Shown: positions 1-7,745 of the stretch, one piece after another
Numbering within the stretch: position 1 is the first letter of the stretch
How the letters are laid out: each line of letters starts with the position of its first letter
Origin: an uncultured Lachnospiraceae bacterium
GTDB lineage: Bacteria > Bacillota > Clostridia > Lachnospirales > Lachnospiraceae
Assembly: GCA_900544445.1 (NCBI GenBank)
Contig: UQVK01000070.1
Location: 1 to 20,074 of the forward strand
Reading direction: 5' to 3'
DNA: 20,074 nucleotides
The notes under the pieces: model-generated
The model's database searches: none
Told to the model about the DNA's origin: nothing
What the model saw: only the letters and a program-made list of their open reading frames with translations
Program-made: the position numbers and the translations under genes

Positions 1-57
1 TGGGAGCGCGCCACACTGGCAGTGTGGAGGTCACGGGTTCGAATCCCGTATGCTCCA
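1..57 (+). tRNA. tRNA-Ala(GGC), 3' part
   Basis: The left window edge cuts this tRNA within the D-loop. Visible parts are the D-stem 3' arm (GCGC, 6-9), the anticodon stem CCACA/TGTGG (11-15/23-27) around loop CTGGCAG with anticodon GGC at 18-20, the T-arm ACGGG-TTCGAAT-CCCGT, the acceptor 3' strand ATGCTCC and discriminator A57. No CCA is encoded. Position 70 is T, so a G3:U70 identity pair typical of tRNA-Ala is possible, but the 5' strand lies outside the window. The anticodon reads GCC. Confidence 0.9.
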
Positions 58-211
58 TTTTGTTTCTCCTGATCAACGATTCTGTGAATTATCTATGACT
101 GCAATTTTCTGTTGCAGACGCAGGATCGCAGGTGAAGCGAATTCTTTTTATCTATCCTAATTTCCATGAATTTGGGAAACAGAATACAGGTTTTGGTCTT
201 TGGAAATTGCA

Positions 212-240
212 TAGACTTTCCATTTCTTTTGTGGTATGAT
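212..240 (+). promoter_or_regulatory. Sigma-A-type promoter for the coiled-coil gene
   Basis: A -35-like TAGACT (212-217) and an extended -10 TGG-TATGAT (hexamer 235-240) are separated by 17 bp. They lie 23 bp upstream of the ATG at 264. The decamer GTGGTATGAT recurs exactly at 3161-3170, in front of the acidic-tail membrane protein. Confidence 0.6.
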
Positions 241-263
241 CGCTTAGCGGGGAGGAATTGCTT

Positions 264-650
264 ATGGATAATCAGGAATTGCTGCATGCGATATCCGATA
301 TGATGGACAAAAAGCTGGATGCCTGGATCGGCAGCAGGTTCGACGGAATAGACGAAAGATTTGATACCGTAGAGAAACGTCTGGACGGAATGGACGCGAG
401 GTTCGACGCCGTGGAAAAGCGTCTGGACGGAATGGACGCGAGGTTCGACGCCCTGGAGAAGCGCCAGGATGGGATGGAACTTCGGCTGGAGAAGGTGGAG
501 TCTTACTGCTCGGCTCTCCGTCATGGACAGAACGAGATTCACAAGGAGCTGAAAAAACTGTCTGACCGTGTGGAAAGCACCTATAATCTGGCGCTTGACG
601 CCTGGGGACAGAGTACGGAAAACAGAAATCTGCTGAAAGCTTCTCTTTAA
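264..650 (+). CDS. Small heptad-repeat coiled-coil protein, function unknown
   Basis: A 128-residue cytoplasmic-looking protein with no signal peptide or membrane segment. The ATG at 264 is preferred over the in-frame TTG at 258 because GGAGG (251-255) lies 8 nt before it. Residues 25-80 are four 14-residue units of the form R-F/L-D-G-M-D-A-R-F-D-A-V-E-K, each two heptads, predicting a charged coiled coil that continues to about residue 105. Similar short repeat proteins are common in Firmicutes as hypothetical proteins. I do not recognise a specific family and assign no function. It has its own promoter, and pcrA follows after a 121-bp gap without an evident terminator, so the two could share a transcript. 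Confidence 0.75.
   Translation: MDNQELLHAISDMMDKKLDAWIGSRFDGIDERFDTVEKRLDGMDARFDAVEKRLDGMDARFDALEKRQDGMELRLEKVESYCSALRHGQNEIHKELKKLSDRVESTYNLALDAWGQSTENRNLLKASL
336..503 (+). repeat. 42-bp tandem repeats encoding the coiled coil
   Basis: Four in-frame 42-bp units start at 336, 378, 420 and 462. Units two and three share 33 identical bases in a row (378-410 and 420-452), while the outer units are diverged. The period is exactly two heptads, so gain or loss of a unit would keep both the frame and the coiled-coil register. Confidence 0.85.
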
Positions 651-771
651 AGAGACAGACGCAGTAATGTGGATGGATATAGATTAAAGAAACCATTGGT
701 TCGACAAAAGAACGGCGGTCAGCCATAGAAGAAATGAGAAGCCTGTATTGTCAGGAAACGGAGAAAAGAAA

Positions 772-3105
772 ATGGTAAATTTGGATATGCTGAATGACAG
801 ACAACGGGAAGCAGTGCTTCAGACGGAAGGGCCGGTATTGATCCTGGCAGGTGCAGGGAGTGGAAAAACGCGTGTGCTGACGCAGCGGATTGCGTATCTG
901 ATTGAAGAAAAGCATGTGAATCCATGGAACATCCTTGCGATTACCTTCACAAACAAGGCGGCGGAAGAGATGCGGGAGCGGGTTGATTCCATTGTGGGCT
1001 TTGGAGCGGAAAGTATCTGGGTCTCCACCTTTCACTCGATGTGCGTACGGATCCTGAGAAGGTACATTGACAGGCTTGGATATGATACCAATTTTACCAT
1101 TTATGATACGGACGATTCCAAGAGCGTGATGAAGGAGATCTGCAAGCGGCTGAATATCGATACGAAGATCTATAAGGAAAGAGCGCTGCTTTCCGAGATA
1201 TCATCCGCAAAGGACGAACTCATTTCCCCGGAAGAATACAATCTGAATACTATGGGGGATTTTTCCAAAAGGCGGGTGGCGGAGGCCTACCGGGAGTATC
1301 AGGATACGCTGAAAAAAAACAATGCGCTGGATTTTGACGATCTGATTGTGAAAACGGTGGAGCTGTTCCGGATGAATCCGGATGTTCTGGACAGCTATCA
1401 GGAGCGTTTCCGCTATATCAGCGTGGACGAGTACCAGGACACCAATACGGCCCAGTTTGAGCTGGTAAGGCTTCTGTCGCGGAAGTACAGAAATCTCTGC
1501 GTGGTCGGCGATGACGATCAGTCGATTTACAAGTTCAGAGGGGCGAATATCCGCAATATTCTGGATTTTGAAAAGGTATTTCCGGAGGCGAAGGTGGTCA
1601 AGCTGGAGCAGAATTACCGTTCCACGCAGACGATTCTGGATGCGGCGAACGCGGTGATCCGGAACAATACGGCCAGGAAGGATAAGCGGCTGTGGACCGA
1701 TCAGGGAGAAGGAGAGAAGGTTCATTTCAGAAGATTTGACAGCGCGTACGAGGAGGCGGAATTCATCGCATCTGATATCGCGCGGAAGAAGAAGCGTTAC
1801 GGGGCAGATTACCGGGATTTTGCCGTTCTGTACCGTACCAACGCCCAGTCCCGTCTGCTGGAGGAGCGTTTCATCATGGAGGGGATTCCCTATGATGTGG
1901 TGGGTGGTGTGAATTTCTATGCCAGAAAGGAAATCAAGGATGTTCTGGCCTACCTGAAAACCATCGACAACGGCAGGGACGATCTCGCGGTGAAGCGTAT
2001 CATCAACGTGCCAAGAAGAGGGATCGGAGCGACGACGATCCTGCGGGTGCAGGACTATGCGGACGGGCGGGCGATCAGCTTTTTTGACGCGCTCTGTGAG
2101 GCGGATCAGATTATGGCGGTGGGAAAGGGTGCGGCAAAGATCAAACCCTTCACGACCATGATCCGTGCTTTCCGCAGCAAAATGGCGTATTACAGTCTGG
2201 AAGAGCTGGTGCAGGATGTGCTGGAAAGTACCGGCTACGTGAAGGAACTGGAGGATTCAGACGAGGAGGACGCTCAGGACAGAATTCAGAACATCGATGA
2301 GTTCATCAGCAAAGTGGTTGCCTATGAAAGCAGCCATGACGAACCGACATTGTCCGGTTTTCTGGAAGAGGTGGCGCTGGTGGCGGATGTGGATAACGTG
2401 GACGGGGCGGACAACCGGGTGCTGCTCATGACGCTTCACTCTGCAAAGGGTCTGGAATTCCCGTATGTGTACCTGTCAGGAATGGAGGACGGCATTTTCC
2501 CCAGTTATATGACGATTACTTCGGACGATCCTTCCGCCATCGAAGAGGAGCGCAGGCTCGCCTATGTGGGAATCACGCGGGCGAAGGAGGAGCTTACGCT
2601 GACCTGCGCCAGACAGCGCATGGTGCGCGGGGAAACGCAGTACAATCCGGTCAGCCGGTTTATCCGGGAAGTGCCGGAGGATCTGATGGATGAAAGAGTT
2701 CCGGTATTCCGTAAATCCCCGGAGCTGGAGGAGTTTGAAGAAAATCAGGAGATCCGGGAGCGCTTCCGCAGCGCGCCCTATGGAGGAAACTATGGAACGG
2801 CTGCAGTGACGGATTTTCGTCCGAGGGCGGTGGTGAAGCCGAAGAAGACGGCGGAGGAGAACAGGCCCTTTATTGCCCGCGGCCTGGACAGCCTTTCCGG
2901 AGTGAACGGTTTGAACCGCGGCGGCCAGGGCAAGGCGGCAGCACTGGAATATGGAGAAGGAGACCGGGTGCGCCATATGAAGTACGGGGAAGGAATGGTC
3001 AGGACGATTGAGGACGGGCCGAGGGATTACCGGGTTACGGTGGATTTTGACAAAGCGGGGACGAAAATCATGTATGCTGCCTTCGCAAAGCTGAAGAAAA
3101 TCTGA
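772..3105 (+). CDS. pcrA: ATP-dependent DNA helicase PcrA (UvrD/Rep family)
   Basis: A 777-residue superfamily 1 3'-5' DNA helicase, acting in repair, rolling-circle replication and removal of proteins or RNA polymerase from DNA in the cytoplasm. All hallmark motifs are present in order: Q-motif region NDRQREAV (8-15), Walker A AGAGSGKT (26-33), motif Ia ITFTNKAAEEM, FHSMCVRILRR, Walker B VDEYQDT, motif III GDDDQSIYKFRGA, QNYRST, VLYRTNAQSR, motif V TLHSAKGLEFPYV and motif VI RLAYVGITRAKE. The C-terminus (about 728-777) carries the Tudor-like RNA-polymerase-binding end GDRVRHMKYGEG...VDFDKAG...AAFAKLKKI. The ATG at 772 has GGAG (760-763) 8 nt before it; an upstream in-frame TTG at 748 lacks a good SD. 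Length is normal for PcrA. Confidence 0.95.
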   Translation: MVNLDMLNDRQREAVLQTEGPVLILAGAGSGKTRVLTQRIAYLIEEKHVNPWNILAITFTNKAAEEMRERVDSIVGFGAESIWVSTFHSMCVRILRRYIDRLGYDTNFTIYDTDDSKSVMKEICKRLNIDTKIYKERALLSEISSAKDELISPEEYNLNTMGDFSKRRVAEAYREYQDTLKKNNALDFDDLIVKTVELFRMNPDVLDSYQERFRYISVDEYQDTNTAQFELVRLLSRKYRNLCVVGDDDQSIYKFRGANIRNILDFEKVFPEAKVVKLEQNYRSTQTILDAANAVIRNNTARKDKRLWTDQGEGEKVHFRRFDSAYEEAEFIASDIARKKKRYGADYRDFAVLYRTNAQSRLLEERFIMEGIPYDVVGGVNFYARKEIKDVLAYLKTIDNGRDDLAVKRIINVPRRGIGATTILRVQDYADGRAISFFDALCEADQIMAVGKGAAKIKPFTTMIRAFRSKMAYYSLEELVQDVLESTGYVKELEDSDEEDAQDRIQNIDEFISKVVAYESSHDEPTLSGFLEEVALVADVDNVDGADNRVLLMTLHSAKGLEFPYVYLSGMEDGIFPSYMTITSDDPSAIEEERRLAYVGITRAKEELTLTCARQRMVRGETQYNPVSRFIREVPEDLMDERVPVFRKSPELEEFEENQEIRERFRSAPYGGNYGTAAVTDFRPRAVVKPKKTAEENRPFIARGLDSLSGVNGLNRGGQGKAAALEYGEGDRVRHMKYGEGMVRTIEDGPRDYRVTVDFDKAGTKIMYAAFAKLKKI

Positions 3106-3161
3106 AAGTGAAAAATTCATCCTAATTTCATGAAAAATTTATAGTAAAGATTTGTAAAAAG

Positions 3162-3170
3162 TGGTATGAT
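3162..3170 (+). promoter_or_regulatory. Extended -10 promoter
   Basis: TGG-TATGAT (hexamer 3165-3170) lies in an AT-rich stretch downstream of pcrA. No good -35 is seen at 16-18 bp (TAGTAA at 3142-3147 is the best), so recognition would rest on the extended -10. The gene start is about 59 bp downstream. Confidence 0.45.
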
Positions 3171-3228
3171 AATACAGTATTCAGGAATGCGTCATGGCGC
3201 ATACTATACGGTAGAAAGGATGGTTGGC

Positions 3229-3534
3229 ATGGGAAAACTGGAAGAGGTGTTGGAAATGATGAAAATGAACGATCTGCTTGGTAAAAAGGAAGACGGAAAG
3301 GACAACGGAAATACGCTTCTCTGGGTCCTTGCAATTATCGGTGCGATCGCGGCGATTGCCGGCATTGCATACGCGGTATACCGTTACCTGACTCCGGATT
3401 ATCTGGAGGATTTTGATGACGATTTTGACGATGACTTCGACGACGAGTTCTTCGAGGATGAGGAAACTGCCGGGACGAAGGATAGCGAAGCAAAAGACAA
3501 GAAGGAAGATTCGGACGAAGAGACCGAAGAGTAA
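3229..3534 (+). CDS. Small single-pass membrane protein with acidic tail, unknown function
   Basis: A 101-residue protein. The start at 3229 is chosen because GAAAGGA (3214-3220) lies 8 nt before it; ATG 3220 and the TTG/ATT codons upstream have no spacing to an SD. Residues 1-29 are amphipathic and charged, 30-50 form one hydrophobic helix (LLWVLAIIGAIAAIAGIAYAV), and 58-79 are a nearly pure Asp/Glu/Phe run built from DDFDD repeats, followed by a Lys/Glu-rich end. A cytoplasmic or external acidic tail on a membrane anchor is all that can be said; it could bind cations or basic proteins. I do not recognise the family. The gene is flanked by its own promoter and a terminator, so it is probably a monocistron. 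Confidence 0.75.
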   Translation: MGKLEEVLEMMKMNDLLGKKEDGKDNGNTLLWVLAIIGAIAAIAGIAYAVYRYLTPDYLEDFDDDFDDDFDDEFFEDEETAGTKDSEAKDKKEDSDEETEE

Positions 3535-3567
3535 GAGTCCGGGTCCTGTACAAGATGGAAAAGTTTG

Positions 3568-3599
3568 AAAACGGGATGCCGTCCGGTATCCCGTTTTTT
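3568..3599 (+). terminator. Intrinsic terminator after the acidic-tail protein
   Basis: The stem ACGGGATGCC (3571-3580) pairs with GGTATCCCGT (3585-3594, one G-T pair) around the loop GTCC. It is preceded by AAA and followed by a T run to 3599. The next gene, rlmD, starts 26 nt later and so needs another promoter or read-through. Confidence 0.85.
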
Positions 3600-3624
3600 G
3601 TGCAAGAAAGGAAACTGTGGACGG

Positions 3625-5115
3625 ATGAAAAAGGGAGAAATTCGTGAGGGAATCGTGGAACAGGTGAAGTTCCCCAACAAGGGATGCGTACGGCTCCTGC
3701 CTGTGGTTAAGGAGCCGCCGGAAGAAAGCCTGCGGACAGCGGCGGAAGAGAACGTGATCCCTGCGCTGGGAGCCTCCTCTGAGGCAGAAGAGGATAAAGC
3801 GGAATATGCGACGGTAAAAAACGTGATTCCCGGACAAAAGCTTTCCGTAAGAATCACAAAGGTGCGGAAGGGAAAGGGAGAGGGGCGTGCGCTGAAGCTG
3901 CTTGCGCCTTCACCTGATGAAGTGGCGGCACCCTGTCCGCATTTCGGAAGCTGCGGCGGCTGTCTTTATCTGTCTCTTCCCTATGAAAAGCAGCTCGCAT
4001 TGAAGGAGGTCCAGGTCAGGGAACTTCTTGAGGAGGCTCTCTCCGGTCAGGAAGCCCCCTGGTCGTTTGAACCCATCAAGCCCAGCCCCAGGCCGTATGC
4101 CTACCGCAATAAGATGGAATTCTCCTTTGGAGATGAAGTGAAGGACGGTCCCTTAAGCCTTGGGCTGCACAAGCGGGGAGGCTTTTATGACATTGTGGCG
4201 GTGACCGGCTGTCAGATTGTGGATGAGGACTACCGCAGAATTCTTCGGGAAACGCTTTCTTATTTTCAGAAAAAGGAAATCCCTTATTTTCACCGGCTCA
4301 GCCATGTGGGTTATCTGCGGCATCTGCTTGTGAGAAAGGCTTCTCTTACCGGGGAGCTTCTGATCGCACTGGTCACCACCTCCCAGATGGACGCACAGAA
4401 GGAAGAGACGCTTCTGGAGGGCTTTGCAGCCATGCTGGAAAACCTGGCGCTGGAGGGAAAAATTGCAGGGATTCTTCACATACGGAACGATTCTGTGGCG
4501 GATGTGGTGAAGAGCGATGAGGCGAGGATTCTGCGCGGCAAGGACTTTTTCTACGAGGAGCTTCTGGGACTGCGTTTCCGGATTTCCGTTTTCTCCTTTT
4601 TCCAGACCAACAGCTACGGCGCGCAGGTGCTGTATCAGACGGCACGGGATTACATAGGAGATCTCGGGAAAAAGGACTGCGTGGTATATGACCTTTACAG
4701 CGGCACAGGAACCATCGCGCAGATGATGGCCCCCGCAGCAGGAAAGGTGATCGGTGTGGAGATCGTGGAGGAGGCGGTGGAGGCCGCCCGGGAAAATGCG
4801 AAGGAAAACGGGCTTTCCAACTGCGAGTTCATTGCCGGCGATGTGCTGAAAGTCCTGGATGAGATCGAGGAGAAGCCGGATTTCATCATCCTGGATCCGC
4901 CCCGCGACGGTATCCATCCCAAAGCACTGCAGAAAATCATCCGCTACGGCGTGGAACGGATGATCTATATTTCCTGCAAGCCCACCAGCCTGGCAAGGGA
5001 TCTGGAGGTACTCACTGCGAGCGGATACCAGGTGGAGCGCGCCTGCTGCGTGGACATGTTTCCTTGGACGGGGAATGTGGAGACGGTATGCCTCCTGCGT
5101 AAAACGCAAGACTGA
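3625..5115 (+). CDS. rlmD: 23S rRNA (uracil-C5)-methyltransferase, RlmD/RlmCD type
   Basis: A 496-residue SAM-dependent RNA m5U methyltransferase of the TrmA/RumA family, acting on 23S rRNA uracil 1939 and/or 747. The TRAM-like N-terminus (about 5-93) holds an acidic insert at about 30-62. The iron-sulfur ligands C104-x5-C110-x2-C113 are visible, with a fourth Cys in VTGCQIVDE. The SAM fold shows FFQTNSYGAQVLY, DLYSGTGTIAQMMA and GVEIVEEAVEAA; the catalytic part is DPPRDGIHP, then nucleophile C451 in YISCKPTSLARDL and the Glu in GNVETV. The usual SCNP is SCKP here. The ATG at 3625 begins the conserved sequence; a TTG at 3565 lies inside the terminator and is rejected. The SD is poor (AAGG about 13 nt upstream). 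RlmCD versus RlmD specificity cannot be told from sequence. Confidence 0.92.
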   Translation: MKKGEIREGIVEQVKFPNKGCVRLLPVVKEPPEESLRTAAEENVIPALGASSEAEEDKAEYATVKNVIPGQKLSVRITKVRKGKGEGRALKLLAPSPDEVAAPCPHFGSCGGCLYLSLPYEKQLALKEVQVRELLEEALSGQEAPWSFEPIKPSPRPYAYRNKMEFSFGDEVKDGPLSLGLHKRGGFYDIVAVTGCQIVDEDYRRILRETLSYFQKKEIPYFHRLSHVGYLRHLLVRKASLTGELLIALVTTSQMDAQKEETLLEGFAAMLENLALEGKIAGILHIRNDSVADVVKSDEARILRGKDFFYEELLGLRFRISVFSFFQTNSYGAQVLYQTARDYIGDLGKKDCVVYDLYSGTGTIAQMMAPAAGKVIGVEIVEEAVEAARENAKENGLSNCEFIAGDVLKVLDEIEEKPDFIILDPPRDGIHPKALQKIIRYGVERMIYISCKPTSLARDLEVLTASGYQVERACCVDMFPWTGNVETVCLLRKTQD

Positions 5116-5117
5116 AA

Positions 5118-5154
5118 ATGCCGGATAATGGCGAAACCATTATCCGGCAAAAAT
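5118..5154 (-). terminator. Hairpin terminator between convergent genes
   Basis: A 12-bp perfect stem GCCGGATAATGG (5120-5131) / CCATTATCCGGC (5137-5148) with loop CGAAA lies between the rlmD stop and the stop of the minus-strand regulator. On the minus strand it is followed by TTTTC; on the plus strand by AAAAATTTA. It probably serves both genes, better on the minus strand. Confidence 0.8.
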
Positions 5155-5928
5155 TTATTCCTTCACCGCATTCTTCGCGTTTTGAAGCGTTTTCCTGCTG
5201 GAAGGGGATATTTTAAATTTGTGTCCGTCCTTCATGGTCAGATCAAAGAAACCGATTTTTTCCACATCCTGCAGGCTCACGGTACAGGAACAGCCGATCA
5301 TGGCGAGACGACCGGATGGGCTGATACGGATATAGCCGATATCCGCCTTAACAATGCCCCGGTTGGAACTGTCTACGTCGAAACCCAGATTGGCACAGAA
5401 ATTCAGGAGGGTGGACACAGAGGTCTTTTCGGTTCCGTCCATAAGACGAATGCGGACTGTCTGTTCATCCACCGGCCAGGCGTACATGATGTCTTTTTCC
5501 TCCAGATAGAAGGTCTCTGTGAGAGAACGGAATTCAAACCGTTTGACCTGGCTGTTTTTGATGGAAAGCAGCTGGTCGCACATGGCTGAAAGCTGGGAAG
5601 GATTAATTGGCTTGTCCAGAAAGAAACAGTTATCCGGCAGGGAAGGGGACTTCCGATAATCGGTTTTGGAACAGCAGAACACGATGGGGAGAACGGCGCC
5701 GTCCGCCCGGAGCATGTTCGCGATTTCTACAGCGTCATTCCCTGCTTCCATCATGTCGATGAAAAGTCCGTCGTATATCATGGGGGTTGTCAGAATGGCT
5801 TCCTTGTTTCCGAAGGAATCCACATACAGAACGCCGGTGGTATTCAATCGCCTGTCTGATTCACGGCCAAGAAGCCGTTCCATCTGTTTTCTGTCCGCTA
5901 TGTTATCGTCGCATACCGCAAGATGCAT
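5155..5928 (-). CDS. LytTR-type response regulator (orphan)
   Basis: A 257-residue two-domain regulator. Residues 1-120 are a CheY-like receiver with the acidic pair D7-D8, phosphoacceptor D58 (in LFIDMMEAGNDA) and the switch lysine K106 (FLDKPI). Residues about 128-257 fit a diverged LytTR DNA-binding domain: FYLEEKDIMYA, VRIRLMDG and the typical closing strand FFDLTMKDGHKFKIS. No sensor kinase gene lies nearby, so its partner is elsewhere or it acts unphosphorylated. The ATG at 5928 follows a GAGG SD at 5 nt; that SD is the tail of a hairpin repeat element filling the upstream gap. A longer reading frame runs back through the repeat (to 6114) but is not protein-like. It may share a transcript with the DUF1294 gene upstream. 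Confidence 0.85.
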   Translation of the reverse strand: MHLAVCDDNIADRKQMERLLGRESDRRLNTTGVLYVDSFGNKEAILTTPMIYDGLFIDMMEAGNDAVEIANMLRADGAVLPIVFCCSKTDYRKSPSLPDNCFFLDKPINPSQLSAMCDQLLSIKNSQVKRFEFRSLTETFYLEEKDIMYAWPVDEQTVRIRLMDGTEKTSVSTLLNFCANLGFDVDSSNRGIVKADIGYIRISPSGRLAMIGCSCTVSLQDVEKIGFFDLTMKDGHKFKISPSSRKTLQNAKNAVKE

Positions 5929-5933
5929 AATTA

Positions 5934-6047
5934 CCTCTTCTTTCCGCCGCCGAAGGCGGCATTTAATCAGGAGAAGAATGACGAAGTCATTCTTCGGCGC
6001 GAACCAAAGGTTCGAGCCGGCCTCTTCTTTCCGCCGCCGAAGGCGGC
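5934..6047 (-). repeat. Hairpin-SD intergenic element, copy A
   Basis: Read on the minus strand: a GCCGCC-TTC-GGCGGC hairpin plus tail GGAAAGAAGAGG (6047-6021), hairpin CGGC.CGAACC/GGTTCG.GCCG (6019-5995, one mismatch), hairpin AAGAATGAC/GTCATTCTT (5994-5974), a short AT-rich spacer, then a second, identical 27-bp hairpin-plus-tail module (5960-5934). The last GAGG is the SD of the LytTR regulator. The whole element is 114 bp, the same length as copy B at 10276. Confidence 0.9.
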
Positions 6048-6082
6048 TTTTGCAGTGCCTTTTTCCGGGAAAGCGTCCCGGT

Positions 6083-6379
6083 TTACATGAAAGTGAAGCG
6101 GATCGGAGCGGCAAAGAGGAGATAGCCCAGGACTGCCAGCTGCACGATCAGGATGGCGGGCATTCCGAAAACGAAGCTTCTGTGTCTGGTTTTATGTCGA
6201 AAAGCATACATGCCGATGATACAGCCGATACTTCCTCCGATGATCGCTGTAAGGAAGAGATTGGCTTCCGGAATCCGGTATGCTCCTTTTCTGGCACGCC
6301 GCTTATCAATGCCCATTTCGGCAAAACCCACTATATTTACTATTATAACATAAAGCGCCAGAATGAAAATAACATTCAT
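6083..6379 (-). CDS. DUF1294 family small membrane protein
   Basis: A 98-residue integral membrane protein matching the DUF1294 (YsdA-like) pattern: an N-terminal hydrophobic helix (about 1-20), the family signature FAEMGIDKRRARKGAYRIPEA-type stretch (conserved D-K-x2-A...R-I-P-E), a Gly-rich second helix (LTAIIGGSIGCIIGMYAF), the H-K-T basic loop and a third helix near the C-terminus. The biochemical role is not known. The ATG at 6379 has AAGGAG with 9 nt spacing. It lies downstream of the argG terminator and upstream of the LytTR gene on the same strand. No clear promoter is seen in the 83 bp before it, which instead hold a large inverted repeat. Confidence 0.85.
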   Translation of the reverse strand: MNVIFILALYVIIVNIVGFAEMGIDKRRARKGAYRIPEANLFLTAIIGGSIGCIIGMYAFRHKTRHRSFVFGMPAILIVQLAVLGYLLFAAPIRFTFM

Positions 6380-6407
6380 ATGGAAATTCTCCTTTGGATG
6401 AGAGGAA

Positions 6408-6452
6408 GTTGCAGTTCACACCACTGGTTCTGGCGGACGAGTGAACTGTAAC
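6408..6452 (-). repeat. 12-bp inverted repeat in the DUF1294 leader
   Basis: GTTGCAGTTCAC (6408-6419) and GTGAACTGTAAC (6441-6452) pair over 12 positions with one wobble, around a 21-nt loop. On the minus strand this hairpin follows directly after the argG terminator and ends 28 nt before the DUF1294 ATG. It has no T run on either side. It could be a leader structure or a protein site. Confidence 0.6.
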
Positions 6453-6455
6453 AGG

Positions 6456-6492
6456 AAAAACAACGGATGGCGCGCATGTCGCGTCATCCGTT
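6456..6492 (-). terminator. argG terminator
   Basis: The stem AACGGATGxCGCG (6462-6474) pairs with 6480-6492, with one G-T pair around the loop CATGT, and is followed on the minus strand by GTTTTTCC. It lies 28 nt after the argG stop. Confidence 0.85.
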
Positions 6493-6519
6493 GAGAATGT
6501 GTTCTGGTATGATCGAAAG

Positions 6520-7743
6520 TTATTTGTTTTCCTTTTCCAGCTCCTGGTGCTTCATGGCGCGCACCTTGGAGGAAAGGCCGAACAGGTTGATGAAGCCTTC
6601 TGCATCGTGATGGTCGTACAGATCTCCGGTGGTGAAGGAGGCGATGGACTCGTTATACAGGGAATAAGGGGAAGTGGTTCCGGCCTTGATAATGTTTCCC
6701 TTGTAGAGTTTGAACTTCACTTCTCCGGTTACATATTCCTGGGTCTTCTCAATGAAGGCCTGCACTGCTTCACGCAGAGGAGTGAACCATTTTCCTTCAT
6801 AAACGATCTGGGCAAACTTGTTGCCCATGTCAAGTTTCATGGTGGTGGTCTCGCGGTCGAGGATCAGTTCCTCAAGCTGCTGATGGGCTTCATACAGGAT
6901 GGTTCCGCCGGGAGTCTCGTAAACGCCGCGGGATTTCATGCCGACAACACGGTTTTCCACGATGTCCACGATGCCGATGCCGTGTTTGCCGCCCAGCTCG
7001 TTGAGTTTGCGGATGATATCGGAAACCTTCATCTTCTCTCCGTTGATGGAAGTGGGAGTACCCTTTTCAAAGGTCATGGTCACATACTCGGGCTCATCAG
7101 GAGCTTTTTCAGGAGTGGTGCCCAGAACCAGCAGATGGTCATAGTTGGGCTCATTGGCCGGATCTTCAAGCTCCAGTCCCTCATGGCTGATGTGCCACAG
7201 GTTACGGTCGCGGCTGTAGCTGGAATCTGCGGAGAAGGGAAGGTCAATGCCATGAGCTTTGCAGTATTCGATTTCGGACTCACGGGAATCCAGCGTCCAT
7301 TTGTCATTTCTCCAGGCGGCGATGATTTTGATATCCGGAGCCAGGGCCTTGATGCCGAGTTCAAAACGGATCTGGTCGTTCCCCTTGCCGGTAGCGCCGT
7401 GGCAGATGGCAGTAGCGCCTTCCTTCCGGGCGATTTCCACCAGCTTCTTGGCGATCAGAGGCCTTGCCATGGAAGTGCCGAGCAGATACTTGTTTTCATA
7501 AACGGCGTGTGCCTTCACGCAGGGCATCACGTATTCGTCGCAGAATTCATCTACAACGTCCAGTATGTAGAGCTTGGATGCGCCGCAGAATTTGGCGCGC
7601 TCTTCCAGACCGTTCAGTTCTTCTTCCTGGCCGCAGTCGATGCAGACACAGATTACTTCATAGTCAAAATTTTCTTTCAGCCACGGAATGATTGCCGTGG
7701 TGTCCAGTCCGCCGGAATAGGCGAGGATTACTTTTTCTTTCAT
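6520..7743 (-). CDS. argG: Argininosuccinate synthase
   Basis: A 407-residue cytoplasmic enzyme joining citrulline and aspartate with ATP to give argininosuccinate, the next-to-last step of arginine synthesis. Visible motifs are the N-type ATP pyrophosphatase P-loop AYSGGLDTT (8-16), the ATP/citrulline site [13 protein letters not shown] (116-128), and [16 protein letters not shown] in the synthetase domain. The length is standard. The ATG at 7743 has GGAGG 5 nt before it, and the upstream extension of the frame reads through repeat sequence. argH is not adjacent. argG is transcribed away from argC from a shared control region with ArgR-box-like sites, so arginine repression is likely, and it ends at its own terminator. 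Confidence 0.97.
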   Translation of the reverse strand: MKEKVILAYSGGLDTTAIIPWLKENFDYEVICVCIDCGQEEELNGLEERAKFCGASKLYILDVVDEFCDEYVMPCVKAHAVYENKYLLGTSMARPLIAKKLVEIARKEGATAICHGATGKGNDQIRFELGIKALAPDIKIIAAWRNDKWTLDSRESEIEYCKAHGIDLPFSADSSYSRDRNLWHISHEGLELEDPANEPNYDHLLVLGTTPEKAPDEPEYVTMTFEKGTPTSINGEKMKVSDIIRKLNELGGKHGIGIVDIVENRVVGMKSRGVYETPGGTILYEAHQQLEELILDRETTTMKLDMGNKFAQIVYEGKWFTPLREAVQAFIEKTQEYVTGEVKFKLYKGNIIKAGTTSPYSLYNESIASFTTGDLYDHHDAEGFINLFGLSSKVRAMKHQELEKENK

Positions 7744-7745
7744 AT

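Noticed and set aside
4153..5109. 318-residue minus-strand frame opposite rlmD
   Set aside because: Shadow of a well-supported methyltransferase gene, with low-complexity His/Arg/Leu composition.
5934..6047. CRISPR array or intrinsic terminator
   Set aside because: Only two direct repeats with a palindromic insert, no array of spacers, no cas gene, and no T run after the stems.
5929..6114. N-terminal extension of the LytTR regulator
   Set aside because: The extension translates the hairpin repeats (the word LRRRKEE occurs twice) and not a protein domain; the ATG at 5928 has an SD.
5666..6451. 261-residue plus-strand frame across the LytTR and DUF1294 region
   Set aside because: It crosses repeat element A and two supported minus-strand genes; the Arg/Ser-rich composition is a shadow effect.
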